A DNA stretch of 64,000 bases from Lasiosphaeria ovina. Taxonomy: Eukaryota; Ascomycota; Sordariomycetes; Sordariales; Lasiosphaeriaceae. The DNA lies in NCBI GenBank assembly GCA_033439765.1, contig JAULSN010000001.1, forward strand, positions 6,944,001 to 7,008,000. Direction: 5' to 3'. How positions within the stretch are numbered: the stretch's first letter is position 1; every line of letters starts with the position of its first letter. The notes below the pieces were generated by a model. The model worked only from the letters and a program-made list of their open reading frames with translations, did no database searches and was not told where the DNA came from. Shown in pieces: positions 33,414-44,424 of the stretch. The position numbers and the translations under genes are program-made.

Positions 33414-34810
33414 ATGCAACCCATCGTCATCGCCATCCTCGGGACTCTGATCCACAGCGTTGCCGCGCAAGATGGCCCGCCTCAGGACTTCGGTGAAGCG
33501 TTTCCATCCGGGCTCGCTGTTCTCAACGACGGACAGACCGGCCGGGGGCTGAAGAGCATGCCGACCCCCTCATACACCAGCCAGCGGTGGCCGGACGGCC
33601 TGCTGCCCGAGCCGTGCGCTAGTATCGGCGACGCGTACGACTGCCCCCGGACGGACTTTGAGGTCTACAACGTCACGTACTCGGATGTGAGCACTGAACC
33701 ATTGGCCTGTATCGTGTGCTAGCCCCTGAATGCGAGCAATGGCTGATTCCTCCGTGCGTGGGTGTCAGTGCCCCGTCCCAAAGACAATCTGTAGGTGCAG
33801 CAACTCGCTCATCCCGTTTGACGAAATTGCCCAGGAGTTCGGGTGCGTATTCTCTTCCCAACGCTTCATAGCACCTTGAAGAGGACGTCAAAACTAAAAG
33901 AAAATGGCAGACGCATCCCGATGGCGGCCCGGCAGATGGTCAGGACATTCTCGTCGGTGCAGACGGGGGGCTGCGGCGGCTTCTCCAACGGCGCCGACAT
34001 CTGGCTCGTGGGCGCATGCAGAGACTCGCCGTCCGTCTACTTCCACGAGGTCGGGCACATGCTGGACTGCCAGCACGGAGCCGGCGGCGGGTTTTGGTCG
34101 GGTAGGTTGTGCTTCTTAACAAATTTCTATGCAGGTACTCTCGGCGACTGACAGTGAGACCATGTAGGGATGCAGGAGTGGAAGGATGTCGTGACCAGAA
34201 CGTCCGACACGTGCGTCTCGGACAACTACGCAAAGAATGGTACGTTCTGATGCACTTACTCCTTATGGCTGGATTCGGATTTTCTCAGGAACTAACTGGA
34301 CACAATTCCAACAGGCTGGGCGGATGTGAGTATATAATGTCAACTGACATGTTGGTGCTGGTAACGGCCGACTGACAAAGCACTGCCCAGAACTTTGCCC
34401 AGACGGGCGTCATGATCGCTTACGATCTCAACGTCGCCCCAATCACAGACTACCCCGTGTCGTGCATGAGCAACCAGATCAGCAAGGCCAGAGAGGTGCT
34501 CCTCGACGCGTACAGCCCCAACCAGGGCCAGTGCACGCAGTCGGTCAAGCAGGGGTAATTGCTGCCTACTCTCTCATCTCTCACCGCAAAAGCCAAGATG
34601 TGGAAAATACTGACATGAAACCGCAGGCGCGTGCTCTGCGTGAGCGACGAAGCGAGGGCCGCCGGGCTGTGCTCCGAGTCCCAGTTCAAAGTCGCGGCCA
34701 TCCAAGAGTCCAAGTTTAAGGGCGTTGAGTTTGTCGACCTCGAGGCTGTTATCCAGGTCTGCACGGGCTTCAAACGCCGCCGTGGCGTGCCGGTTCCCTT
34801 TGTTGCATGA
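33414..34810 (+). CDS. Secreted CON-13-like metalloprotease-like protein, seven exons with an 11-base microexon
   Basis: Exons 33414-33686, 33769-33842, 33911-34101, 34168-34239, 34315-34325, 34391-34554 and 34627-34810 total 969 bases and 322 residues, all in frame. A signal peptide (MQPIVIAILGTLIHSVAAQ) starts it. CPVPKTICRCSNSL is a Cys-rich stretch, and VYFHEVGHMLD holds the HExxH zinc motif of metallopeptidases. Later cysteines (DTCVSD, PVSCMS, GQCTQS, VLCVSD, GLCSES, VCTG) suggest disulphides. The layout matches fungal proteins annotated as conidiation-specific protein 13 (con-13), which carry the same HExxH segment. Exon 5 is only 11 bases (G-W-A-D). An extracellular or cell-wall role in conidia is inferred from the family name only. 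Confidence 0.78.
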
Positions 34811-35938
34811 GTGCAGGGTTTGGTCTGCTTTGGTTGGGTATTAGCGGGCTTGTTGTCACGTATTTCAGCGTAAATTTCTTGTACAAATAAATATCATCAT
34901 GCAAACTACTTCGGACGCACATCTTCGGACGAACATTGACACCGTATTAGGTTCAAGCCATGTGGGGGACTCACGTGGCCCACAAGGCAGCACCTACACC
35001 TCAGCCAGCTAGCTTCTTTCCTTCTTTTCTCCTATCATCTTAATGTTTCCCCTTCAATGGTAGTTGCGCCATTCCTATACCATTTGTGTTAAGTCGCTGC
35101 CAGCAGCCAGCAGCCTTTGTTCGTCTTTTGTTCGTTGTTTAAGGCATTTCCATCAAGTTTCCATCAAACGACGTGTTTCTATCAGCCGGCAACGATTGTA
35201 TCGGGACCCAACAGCAAAAACGGCGCTGGTGGCGAAAGCTTCCTGCGCCCAATCCATGCTTGAACAGCGGCAACAAGCTAAAGTGATGTTAGGTAGGTTG
35301 GTATTGATGAACCCAAGATGGGTGATGGCTGCAAAGCAAGCCTAAAAACCCGGCAGCGCAGGCTTTGAGAAAGCTAAGTCTGCCTAAGCTTTATGCTGCA
35401 TGTCGGCGCGGGGCGAGGGCTGAAGGAAAATCGGGAGCCGTCACTGGATGGCGGCCAGAGGGGGTTGGCTAGCGCCAAGTCACAGCCTTGCTGCGCCTAT
35501 CAGCCTCAAGCCTCGCTGCAGGCCAGTCTTTTTTTAACCTGCGACACGACCAGCTCCGGCTACCCAGTGGTGGCTGTCCTCTTTTGGGCGCTTTGCCAAG
35601 ACGGGATTCGACTCACGGCCATTGGAGCAAAGTCCACACCACATGACGCGTTTGCACTCGGTCTTCCTGGCGAAGCCCAGGAACAGAGTCTTGGCACGTT
35701 GTCAAAGCTGTGGATTAGGTATCCATGGCCAGAAGGTCAGTCATGGTGGAAAGAAACAACAAGCAGGACCACCAGGCGCAGTCACCTAGCTAAGGCAGTT
35801 AACGACGGCGACAATACGAGAATCAAGTCTTGGCATTTCCATGATGATTTGTCTATATATTCGCCGGCGGTGATTATTATCTTGGCTCGCCATCGACTTC
35901 AAGGTCAAAGCCTAACAACTAGCTCCACAGTCGGCAAG
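34811..35938. other. Intergenic region, no gene seen
   Basis: Upstream region of the secreted protein gene at 35939. An open frame continuous with that gene extends back to 35393 but lacks homology and puts a strong signal peptide in the middle of the protein, so it is treated as leader. A TATATATT word lies near 35857. Confidence 0.5.
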
Positions 35939-37845
35939 ATGCGTCCTCTTCTCCAGCTAGTCTTGGCTCTTGGCCTGCTGCCGTGGGCCAGTATTGCTCT
36001 GCCGTCGGCATCCGTGTCTCCCCGGACCTGCGACTCGGACTCGGATCCAACCGAAACGGCATCGCTCCCTACTACGACACTGCCTCCCAAAACCACTATC
36101 AGGACAACAACTGTGAAGACAACCACTTACCGCCCGCCGGCCAACACCACAATCAACACCAGGACCATCTCGTATGGCAACAAAACAACGTCCCTTTGCC
36201 CGTGCGCAACCCGTGGCCCTCAGTCTCCCACCTGCACCGACTCAGACACGTCCGATGCCTGGACCGGGCCCGACTGGTCGTCCTTTGGCAACGGCACGCT
36301 GCCACAGAACACTACCGCCCACGGACCTCCGGTCAAGCCCCGCGCGCCGACAGACGCGACGGTGAGCCTGCTTGTGCGCACCGTGCAGGACCAGGCGGCC
36401 AAGGAGTACGAGCTGCAGGCCGGGCTGGCGTGCTTCATCGGCGGCAGCACGCTCAACTGCAACGGCACGTGGCTATACGGCCAGGACTGGAACCGCGACT
36501 CTCTCACACGCCACATCGAGGACAACACGGTCGTGAAACCCAGCTACGAGTGCTCGTACGACTCGGCCTACCTCCAGAGCGAGAAGTACCGGCACGTCTT
36601 CTACGGCTTCAGCGCCGCCAACGTCTCAGACACGTTCGAGGGCGCCGGCAACTTCGCCGCCGTCTACGCCACCAACGCCTGCCGGCACAACGCGACGTGC
36701 GCCAAGGCTTATGGTAATGATACGATGCAGATGTATGTCGACTACGCCGGCTGGGTCAACGCGACCTTCATCTCGCACCTCACCAGCCTGCTGCCAACCA
36801 ACGGCTCCAAGTCCTTCTGCCCCAACGGCCTGGGGAGCTACGCATCGGTGCTCAGCTTCGCAACGCAGCACTTTGATCCCAGCAGGGAGTACCTGGGCGT
36901 GCACGACGTGACGCTGATCCCGGGCGTGGCGCGGTCCCTCAACACCACGGTCCAGGAGGCGCGCAAGGAACTCGGGCTGATCTTCAACAGAAACGCCCGG
37001 AAGATGGAGGGCGTGTTCCTCAATATTGTCTTCTTCAACTACAAGATAGACCCTAAGCTGAAGCGGTCCGTCGAGGAGGATGGCGACGTCTACCCCGGAT
37101 GTCCCCGGCGCACGTGGGTCATCCACGGCGAGTGCCCCGGCGTCATCCCGCCCCGCGGGTTCGACATGGCCGGCACTGTGCTTAGCATGAAGGACCGAGA
37201 CAAGAGTGAGCCGTCCCATTCCCCCCTTTCCCATCATCTCCCCCACAAACATACTAACCAACAACCACCACAGTGGAAGTCTTGGGCGCCCTCGCCAGCC
37301 GCGACACGGGGTGCGAGTCGGCGATACGCTCGATCCACAACAAGGTGACCGACTTCAAGGCGGCCGAGTTCTGGGCGGACCAGCTGACGGGGTTCGTGGC
37401 GATCGTGACGCCGCTGGCACTGGCGGCGTCGTCGTCAGCGGCGATTCCGGTCGGGGGCCTGGTTTTCGGCATAGTAGGCATGGCTGTCGTGTCCATGATG
37501 GCGACGTGCAAGCTCTACAACACGTGCAGCGGGATTCCTCCGTTCCTGCTGGACGCCAGCAAGGCCTTTTACGCGAACCCGACGCTGCAAGGATTCCAGA
37601 ACGTTGTGCCCTATGTCACGGCGCCGCCGCCCTGGGTCAACAGCGTCGGCTGGGTCGCTGCTGGCCTCGACTTCTACATGGACTACATCTTCGAGCACGC
37701 CGCGAACTCGTACCGCCAGGCCGAGACGTGCTGCGAGCAGAACTGCGCCTCGGCCGTCTGCGCCCAGGCCAGCCTCGGCTGTCTCCTGACGTGGGGCGAG
37801 TTTTTTTCCGGCCAGAAGGGCTCGCTCAACTGCGGCGCTACCTGA
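35939..37845 (+). CDS. Large secreted protein of unknown function with a Thr-rich N-terminal region
   Basis: Two exons, 35939-37205 and 37274-37845, give 612 residues. I chose the ATG at 35939 because a textbook signal peptide follows (MRPLLQLVLALGLLPWASIA). Residues about 30-110 form a Thr/Pro-rich, probably O-glycosylated linker with SLCPC and PTCT. The middle (about 140-415) has many N-glycosylation sites (NGT, NTT, NVS, NAT, NDT, NGS) and regularly spaced Cys. The C-terminal 190 residues begin with two hydrophobic stretches (FVAIVTPLALAASSSAAIPV and GLVFGIVGMAVVSMM), long enough to be membrane-inserted, then a Cys-rich tail (ETCCEQNCASAVC). I recognise no family. It could be a secreted effector-like or cell-wall protein, or a membrane-anchored ectodomain. 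Confidence 0.72.
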
Positions 37846-38650
37846 GAGTTCATGGCGACGCCGCGGCGGTGCCTCTTTATTTTCTTAACTCGTGTCGTTC
37901 CTTGGGTGCAATACCCGTCCTTGGCTGCACACCATACCCGCACACACTTTTTCACTCACGTCTTTTTGATACCCACACTATCCTTGGCCTGCAGAAATAC
38001 CTGCCCTAGACTGTTTACCTTTCTGTCCTCCTTTTCGTTCGAGGGAGGATGTTGCAACACGATCACCCCCCGATCCAGAACGCTCAATCAGGAGCTTTCA
38101 TGTCATGTCATGTTGTACTTTCCAATCAGCTCTACGTTACTGTCCTGCAGATTCAGTAGCCTCGTTAGATTCTCTTCAGATTTAATCATCCTCGATGAGC
38201 CAGGCGATATGCGCCACTAGCGGCCTTTTGGCAAGCAAATAGTAGAAATAAAGCAATAACGTTACACGATTTTGCAAAGATTTTTTAACTTTTGATCATG
38301 AGACAAGTGAAGCATTGATGGACGAAAAATACAAGGCCCGCCTCAATCCCGGACGTCGCATTTTCCATCCCTCCGCGAGGGCCAAGCGTCTGAGAGTCTG
38401 AGTCAGATCGGGAGGATGTCTCAATCGGACCCGGCTGATGTTACGTTTCAGGTGGCAGACCCAGATCCGAGGATGACTTCCGAATCTGGCCAAATCAAGC
38501 TGACTTGCAAATGACGCTGACGAGATTGGACGTCCATGGGTCTCGGCGGCGGGCCGCGGGGGGCAAGTAATCACTTTCTCACGTCATGTTTCCTCCCTCA
38601 AGAACGCCTCAAATCCGTTCTTCTCAAACAGGCCGTAAACACCAGCGACC
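37846..38650. other. Intergenic region, nothing recognised
   Basis: 3' region of the secreted protein gene and 5' region of the F-box-like gene. No repeat or RNA gene was seen. Confidence 0.5.
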
Positions 38651-39466
38651 ATGGCCAATGTCAAAACTATCCTCTTATACCGGGTCTCCCCTGATTATCG
38701 GACAAGCAACTCGTCCGACCTAGTCGCTGTGAGCAAAACAATGATGGCGAGCATCTCACCGCTCCCCGCAATGCGCGCCGCGGCGGGCTTCCTCGACACG
38801 CCGCTCGAGATCCGGCTCATCATCTACCGCCTCCTCCTCGTCAAGCCCGAGCGCGTGGTGCTGCACCAGAACCCGGACCTGGTCGTGCAGGGGCCGGCCA
38901 AGAGCCACGCGACCAACGTGCTGCTGCTGTGCCGGCAGGTCAGCGACGAGGCGCTGGACGTGCTGTACGGGGAGAACGTGTTCTGGGCGCACCAGTCGGC
39001 GGCGTTCCCGGACGTGGCGGCGCGGATCCCCGAGCGCAACCGCGCGCGCTTCCGCCGCGTCATGGTCAGCCACCACCTCGACTTCCCGCCCGGCCAAGAG
39101 GCGCTGACCGTCGCCCGCGCCCCCGACCCCGCCGCCTGGGCCCCGCTGCTGGCCAACCTGCGCGAGCTGCGCCTGCTGCTGTGGCCGCCGCCGTGGCCCG
39201 CCATCCGCGAGGCCCTCGACGAGGATGGTGTGGGCTACCGGCCCGCGGTGGTGCTGGGCGAGCTCGGGCAGCTGGCGAGATTCTATCTCGAGCGCGTCGC
39301 CGGCGCCGAAGTGCTGCGGGTCGGGCTCGTCGGGTGGCACGGGGGCACCGCCGAGTCGTTTGAGAAGGCCTGGCGGAAGCTGGGGCTCCCCGAGGGCGGC
39401 GGCTGGTGCCGGGACGGGGCGGAGGGAAGTCGCGGGAGGGGTGGGTGGCAGATGAAGGCGATCTAG
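38651..39466 (+). CDS. F-box/2EXR-like fungal protein
   Basis: An intronless frame of 271 residues; later in-frame ATGs at about residues 32, 33 and 42 are alternatives, since the conserved part begins at FLDTPLEIRLIIYRLLL. That segment, followed by VLLLCRQVSDEALDVLYGENVF, is the hallmark of a very large fungal family annotated as F-box or 2EXR domain proteins. The C-terminal half (leucine-rich helices, PAAWAPLLANLRELRLLL) is typical too. The gene is extremely GC-rich, which makes long false frames on the opposite strand. The role is unknown; if the N-terminal segment is a true F-box it would join an SCF complex. Confidence 0.75.
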   Translation: MANVKTILLYRVSPDYRTSNSSDLVAVSKTMMASISPLPAMRAAAGFLDTPLEIRLIIYRLLLVKPERVVLHQNPDLVVQGPAKSHATNVLLLCRQVSDEALDVLYGENVFWAHQSAAFPDVAARIPERNRARFRRVMVSHHLDFPPGQEALTVARAPDPAAWAPLLANLRELRLLLWPPPWPAIREALDEDGVGYRPAVVLGELGQLARFYLERVAGAEVLRVGLVGWHGGTAESFEKAWRKLGLPEGGGWCRDGAEGSRGRGGWQMKAI

Positions 39467-39758
39467 TGGACTTGTATTAATTCGGTATATGGGTGTGCAC
39501 GGTTACAGACCAGGTAGCTGCAGCTTTAAGACGTTGTTCGACTACTGATGTGCGCTGTTTATTTTTGTTGCGCGGCGTTGAACTTGTCTCCTAGTCCGGA
39601 CTCCGATTTGTCGCGTCACGGATCGCCGCCGAGATCGCGCCAAAGTGTGACATCATCATCTCCCTCACGTCCCCTTTCTACACTACTCTTGCATCCCGCC
39701 ATTCCCAGCCCCGACCTGAACAATACTTCTCTTTAACCACCAATGCACAGACATTACA

Positions 39759-40892
39759 ATGGCGAAAAGAATAGCTACGACAGCGGCCGTCGCGCAGAGA
39801 ACCCAGCCAGCAAGAGCTGCGAGGCACACGACAAAGTCAGCGCCAAAGGTTGAGCCTGCAACCAAAGTCAAACCAGAGCCAGACCTACCAGACACGCTCT
39901 CAAGGGTGGCAAAAGTCAAGAAAGAGGACTCGCCAAATCTCAAGTCAACACTCTCCACGCCTACAAAACCCAAAGCAATCAAGAAAGAAGACGACGCCGT
40001 CCCGTCCTCGCCCCCCTCATCACCCACCTCCATCTCCCCGCCCTCACCCACAAAACGAACAGCAGCCACAAAGAACCTCCCCGCGGACCTGCAAGCGCGA
40101 AAGCTCAAAGCATACACACAGCACGGCAGCCACACGTCGCCCTTCCCCGACTTCCCTCACCCAACACCCAGCGACTGCCAGCGAGCCCTCACCATCCTGA
40201 CATCCCTGCACGGAGCGCGCACGCGACCGGCGCAACTCAAAGCGTCAGCAACACGCGCCGGGTGCGGCGACGCGCCGTGCGTGCTCGACGCGCTGGTGCG
40301 GACCATCCTCTCACAGAACACGACCGACACCAACTCGTCGCGCGCGTACCGCAGCCTGAACCGCGTGTACGGGACCACCGACGACAGCGATAGCAAATGG
40401 GCCGCCATCGCGGCCGGCGGGCCAGCGAAACTCGAGCGCGCGATCCGCTGCGGCGGGCTGAGCGCGGTCAAGTCGCGCACCATCGTGTCCCTACTCGCGC
40501 AGGTATCCGCGCACGCCGGCGGGAGCTACTCGCTCGAGCACCTGCGGACCATGTCCGCCGACGCGGCGATGCGGTCCCTCCTCGCGTTCCGCGGCGTGGG
40601 CCCCAAGACGGCGAGCTGCGTGGCGCTGTTCAGCCTGGGCCACGCCAGCTTCGCCGTCGACACGCACGTGTGGCGGCTCGCGGGCTTGCTGGGCTGGCGG
40701 CCGCGCTCCGCGTCGCGCGATGCGACGCACCTGCATCTTGATGCGGCCGTGCCGGATGAGTGCAAGTATGCGCTGCACGTGCTGTTGGTGACGCACGGCA
40801 AGCGGTGTGGTGAGTGCCGGGCTGGTGGGAAGGCGGCGGGCGCGTGTCCGTTGCGGAGGGCGTTCCCTGCGGAAGTTACGTCCGGGTTATAG
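39759..40892 (+). CDS. HhH-GPD DNA glycosylase (endonuclease III-like)
   Basis: An intronless gene of 377 residues. The first 140 residues are basic, Lys/Pro/Ser-rich and disordered (KVEPATKVKPEPD). The catalytic domain follows: VLDALVRTILSQNTTDTNS, AIRCGGLSAVKSRTI, the helix-hairpin-helix LLAFRGVGPKTASCVALF with the catalytic Lys in GPKTA, and VDTHVWRLAGLLGW with the catalytic Asp. The tail has HGKRCGECRAGGKAAGACPLRR, three cysteines where endonuclease III has the four-Cys iron-sulphur loop, so a full 4Fe-4S site is doubtful. It acts in base excision repair in the nucleus, removing damaged bases from DNA. It is distinct from fungal Ntg1, which keeps the complete cluster. Confidence 0.85.
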   Translation: MAKRIATTAAVAQRTQPARAARHTTKSAPKVEPATKVKPEPDLPDTLSRVAKVKKEDSPNLKSTLSTPTKPKAIKKEDDAVPSSPPSSPTSISPPSPTKRTAATKNLPADLQARKLKAYTQHGSHTSPFPDFPHPTPSDCQRALTILTSLHGARTRPAQLKASATRAGCGDAPCVLDALVRTILSQNTTDTNSSRAYRSLNRVYGTTDDSDSKWAAIAAGGPAKLERAIRCGGLSAVKSRTIVSLLAQVSAHAGGSYSLEHLRTMSADAAMRSLLAFRGVGPKTASCVALFSLGHASFAVDTHVWRLAGLLGWRPRSASRDATHLHLDAAVPDECKYALHVLLVTHGKRCGECRAGGKAAGACPLRRAFPAEVTSGL

Positions 40893-40907
40893 CATTTCAC
40901 CGTTAAG

Positions 40908-41460
40908 ATCTAGGATGTAGCGATAGGTGTATATACGCAGACGCTAAAGGGGTATAACTCCCCCGTCAAGTCCGTTACGTTCTCTTCTAACTCGAAGCTT
41001 ATTACGTCGGGGTCAGGCGACTACACTATTAAAATCTGGGATATGGCAACAGGGATATATGTACACAGACGTTAGAGGGGTATAATAGCCCTATCGATTC
41101 CGTCGCGTTCTCTCCCGACTTAAAGCTCGTTACGTCCGGATCACTGGACAAGACCGTTAGGATTTGGGAGATAACGGCGGGGATATATACGTAGATGTTA
41201 GAGGAGTATAGCAGTTACGTTAGGTCTATTATATTCTCCCCCTAACTTAAAGCTTGTTACGCCCGGGTTAGGTGATAAGACTATTAGGATCTAGGATATG
41301 GCAACGGGGATATATACACAGATGTTAAAGGGGTATAACGGTGACGTCACGTCCGTTATATTCTCTCCCGACTCAACGTTTGTTACGTCCAAGTCATGGG
41401 ATAATACTATTAGGATCTGGGATGTGGTGACGGGGATATACACGCAGACCGTGGCTGCCT
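40908..41460 (+). pseudogene. Decayed WD40-repeat array of a NACHT-WD40 (HET-E-like) receptor
   Basis: Four and a half units of about 126 bases (42 codons) follow each other. The last is still readable as GDVTSVIFSPDSTFVTSKSW, then DNTIRIWDVVTGIYTQ, the usual unit of fungal NLR WD40 repeats. Earlier units share the same words (TTACGTC, TCTGGGATATGGC, GTATATACGCAGA) but contain stops such as TAG where a repeat needs TGG or CAG. G-to-A and C-to-T changes of this kind in near-identical repeats are what RIP leaves. No NACHT part was found upstream; the array begins only 15 bases after the glycosylase stop codon, so the receptor is a 3' remnant. Confidence 0.75.
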
Positions 41461-41800
41461 CCGGGATGTCGGCCGACTTCAGGATGTCGGCCAGAATGTT
41501 CGGCCATAGCGGCATCAATGGTTGCCATTGGCTATTCGTCAGGACGTGTCCTAATTATGACGTTCTCGACAGACAACCAGTGCTGATCTCTCTGTTCTCT
41601 CTGTTCTCTCTGTTCTCTCTGTTCTCTCTGTTCTCTCTGTTCTCTCTGTTCTCTCTCTTTTTTTATCATAGCGTGCCACAGGAGAGGGAGGGGTGCTCCT
41701 TTAGTTTATAGCTCCCATAGTATTTTCTAGAGTCTTCTAGACCTCACCTCTCTAACCATTTCGAGCGCTCCCTTTCGCCTTAAAGACGGGTAGCTCCGGG
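41461..41800 (+). repeat. NLR 3' end, copy 1 of a dispersed direct repeat
   Basis: From the WD40 tail onwards this sequence matches about 45955-46255 in the same orientation. Shared words include TTCGGCC.TAGCGGCATC, GACAGACAACCAGTGCTGA, CATAGCGTGCCACAGGAG, GCTCCTTTAGTTTATAG and GCGCTCCCTTTC. The two copies flank the HET gene. A 9-base minisatellite (TCTCTCTGT, about eight copies, 41587-41657) interrupts copy 1. Confidence 0.7.
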
Positions 41801-42281
41801 GCAAGGTGTGGCGACGTCATAGGCTGTGGTCCAGTCGGAACGAACCCGAGACCCGGCCAGCCGGCTTTGGCATCAGACACTTCCACACTGGAAAGTTCCT
41901 CCAGGCTTCCTTTGGCGGGCCGCTCGTTGGCACGGTCCCTCCTGTAAGACAAAATGCCTGGAGGAACTCTAAAGCGTAGCGGAGTTCCGAAAGGTTCCTT
42001 AGGCCGGAAAAAAACATCCCCACGCAAAATGCACGGGCCAACTTGCACTACCGCATTCGGCCAATTCTCGTCCACCCTGGTTACTTGCACATGACTCTGC
42101 ACGTGGTCTTACGTCAGTGGCGCGCTCTATCTGCCAAAACAGCTCGGGCCGGAACGCGATTTTGCGGCGAGCGCCCAAACTAGGCAGTAGTGAGTGCCTA
42201 AAATCTCGGCCGGATCACTTGTCAACCGCGTAAATTCTCAACCATCACAACCTAGAGTCGTCTGCTAGAAAGTCAATCACA
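41801..42281. other. Upstream region of the HET gene
   Basis: No gene was seen. Short minus-strand frames have no features. Confidence 0.5.
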
Positions 42282-44424
42282 ATGGAGCTTAATGCCGAGG
42301 ATCAAGAGCTATGCGCCATTTGCCGTGACATTAATATGGAAGACCTGAAGAGCGATGCCGGATACGTCCATCAACCATCAGTTGGTGCCATGATCAGCAG
42401 TACAGATTCATGCGACCTCTGCCGACTCATCGCCGAAATTTTTAAGCGGAGCATCCACGAGCAACGCCGAGCGACACACCCGGTTCGGAGTATATCGGAC
42501 GTTAAAGAGTGGGGTCCTGTGAGACTCTTTGCGGCGAGTCGTGAACTTGACTCGGCGAGTAATAAAGGCTATCAAAGGCGTGAACGATGCGCAGTCAAAG
42601 ATGAGCTGCTGTCGTACCGAGTGGCTGTGACTTGCGGAGAGCTTGAGGTGCTGGAGAAACTTCACTACGGGCCGGAAACCCCAACGTTGATCATGTATAC
42701 CGAACAAGGTAACAAGATCACTAAGAATACCTTGGTAATGGCCGTCGCTAACTTGAAATTTAGGTTCATTTGCGGAGTTAATGGGCGTCGTTGGATTCTC
42801 ATCATCAGCGCGTGGAATCCAAGATGATCCACTCTGTGACTTCAACATAAAAAGAATTACGAAGTGGATCGAGCATTGCGAAATACACCACAGCAACTGT
42901 AACGGTACCACATTTCTGCCAAACCTTGGTCCTTATAGAGGACCCAAGATGCTGATAGACGTCGGGTTGCATCAGAAAGCCAAAGTTCAGCTGATTCGGA
43001 CTGAAGGACGGGTTCTGAGGTACGCAGCATTAAGCTACTGCTGGGGAGCAAACCAAGGCGGCATGATCGCAACCAACGACACCGTTAAACAGATGACAAA
43101 AGGTGTCTCCTCGACTCTCTTCTCCCAAACAATCCAGGATGCCGTTACGGTTGTCGGCAAGCTCGGCATGCGTTATCTCTGGGTGGATGCGCTGTGCATC
43201 ATTCAAGGCCAAGATCAGACCGCAAAATGGATGGACGAGATAGAGAGAATGGGCCATATATACCTCAACGCACATTTGACGATTGCCGCAAGCTCCGCAA
43301 ATGCCGCGTCTCAGGGCTTCCTGTCACAGAAGCATCGCTCTGGCATCCCTGTCGCCTTTAAGGTCCGCAAGGATTCTCGTTGCGAGGGAACCATATTTTT
43401 CAGAGAATGGACCAGGATTGTGTCCTCGTTCGACGACGAAGTTCGGCATGGTCCACTACTTCGACGAGCATGGGTTTTACAAGAACGGATTCTGTCTCGT
43501 CGTATCCTGGACTTCACTTCCAAACAAGTTTACTGGAGCTGTGCGGTGTCTCGACAAGCAGAAAACGGCCAAATGGATTGTGAGGGTGCAGTGGAGGAAA
43601 ATACCGTGATTCAGTGTCTCAGGACATTCCCGATATCCTTTCAAGCTGGTGAACAGCAGCGAAAAATTGTTCAGGCGATGTTTTTCAAGTCCTGGGCGGA
43701 ATTGATAAGCCAATACTCCGGGTTACAGCTAACCTATGAGACCGACAGATTGCCAGCTCTTGCAGGTATTGCCGACGTCGCAAGCCGGATTGTGCCAGGC
43801 AGATATCTGTCAGGGATATGGGAAGCCGACCTGTCCTCGGGTCTTCTATGGAAGCCGAGAACACTAAGCTACCCAGCAAGAAGAACAGGGGTCTCCTCGG
43901 TCCCGACGTGGTCTTGGGCCTCAGTGGTAGGCCCGGTTGAAGCTTTTGCATCCTTCGGTATCCCAGGGCCATTTTCTCTACCCCCTACCATTAGGCTACT
44001 GAGCACTGGTGCCCATGAAAGCGGAAGGACGGTATTACACCTTCAAGGCAGAGTTCATCGCTGCTTCGTGGACCTCAATCAGCAGCCGCCGTCATCGCCT
44101 TGCAGAAGTGATCGGAAACTGAGGGATCCTCGAATTGATGATCCGCGATACGGCTTTAGACTTGAGGCGGCCTTTGGACCTCGTCCTCCCGGCGCGGAAT
44201 TTGAGAACTACTGCATTTTTGATGGAGCAAGGGGAGCCGAGACGATATTTTACGCCTTGGGTATCGAATGCGATAAGTTCCCTCGCGGTCTCTACAACCG
44301 CGGCCTGCTGCTTAGGATGCTGGAGAAACGGGACACTGAAATCTTTTATGAGCGGATTGGTACCATTCGGTCGATGGATTGTTTCTGGTATGCACTTGGA
44401 GAAAAGAAGGTGTCTCTCATTTAA
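42282..44424 (+). CDS. HET-domain (heterokaryon incompatibility) protein
   Basis: Exons 42282-42708 and 42764-44424 give 695 residues; the intron is GT-AG with a GCTAAC branch site. The N-terminal part has a Cys-rich start (LCAICRDIN; SCDLCRLI) common in HET proteins. The HET domain begins at about residue 228: YAALSYCWG, TIQDAVTVVGKLGMRYLWVD, ALCIIQGQDQTAKWMDEIERM, IYLNAHLTIAASSA. All core motifs are intact. The last 300 residues include PTWSWASVVG, the usual post-HET motif. HET domains trigger cell death in fungal non-self recognition. The gene is intact although its flanks hold decayed NLR sequences, so it may still be under selection. Confidence 0.92.

Noticed and set aside
35393..35938. 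182-codon N-terminal extension of the secreted protein
   Set aside because: It would bury a perfect signal peptide inside the protein; the extension has no homology-like features.
38756..39340. 194-codon minus-strand frame opposite the F-box-like gene
   Set aside because: Antisense shadow in a very GC-rich gene.
41587..41657. Possible CRISPR-like or structured array
   Set aside because: It is a simple 9-base minisatellite (TCTCTCTGT) without spacers.
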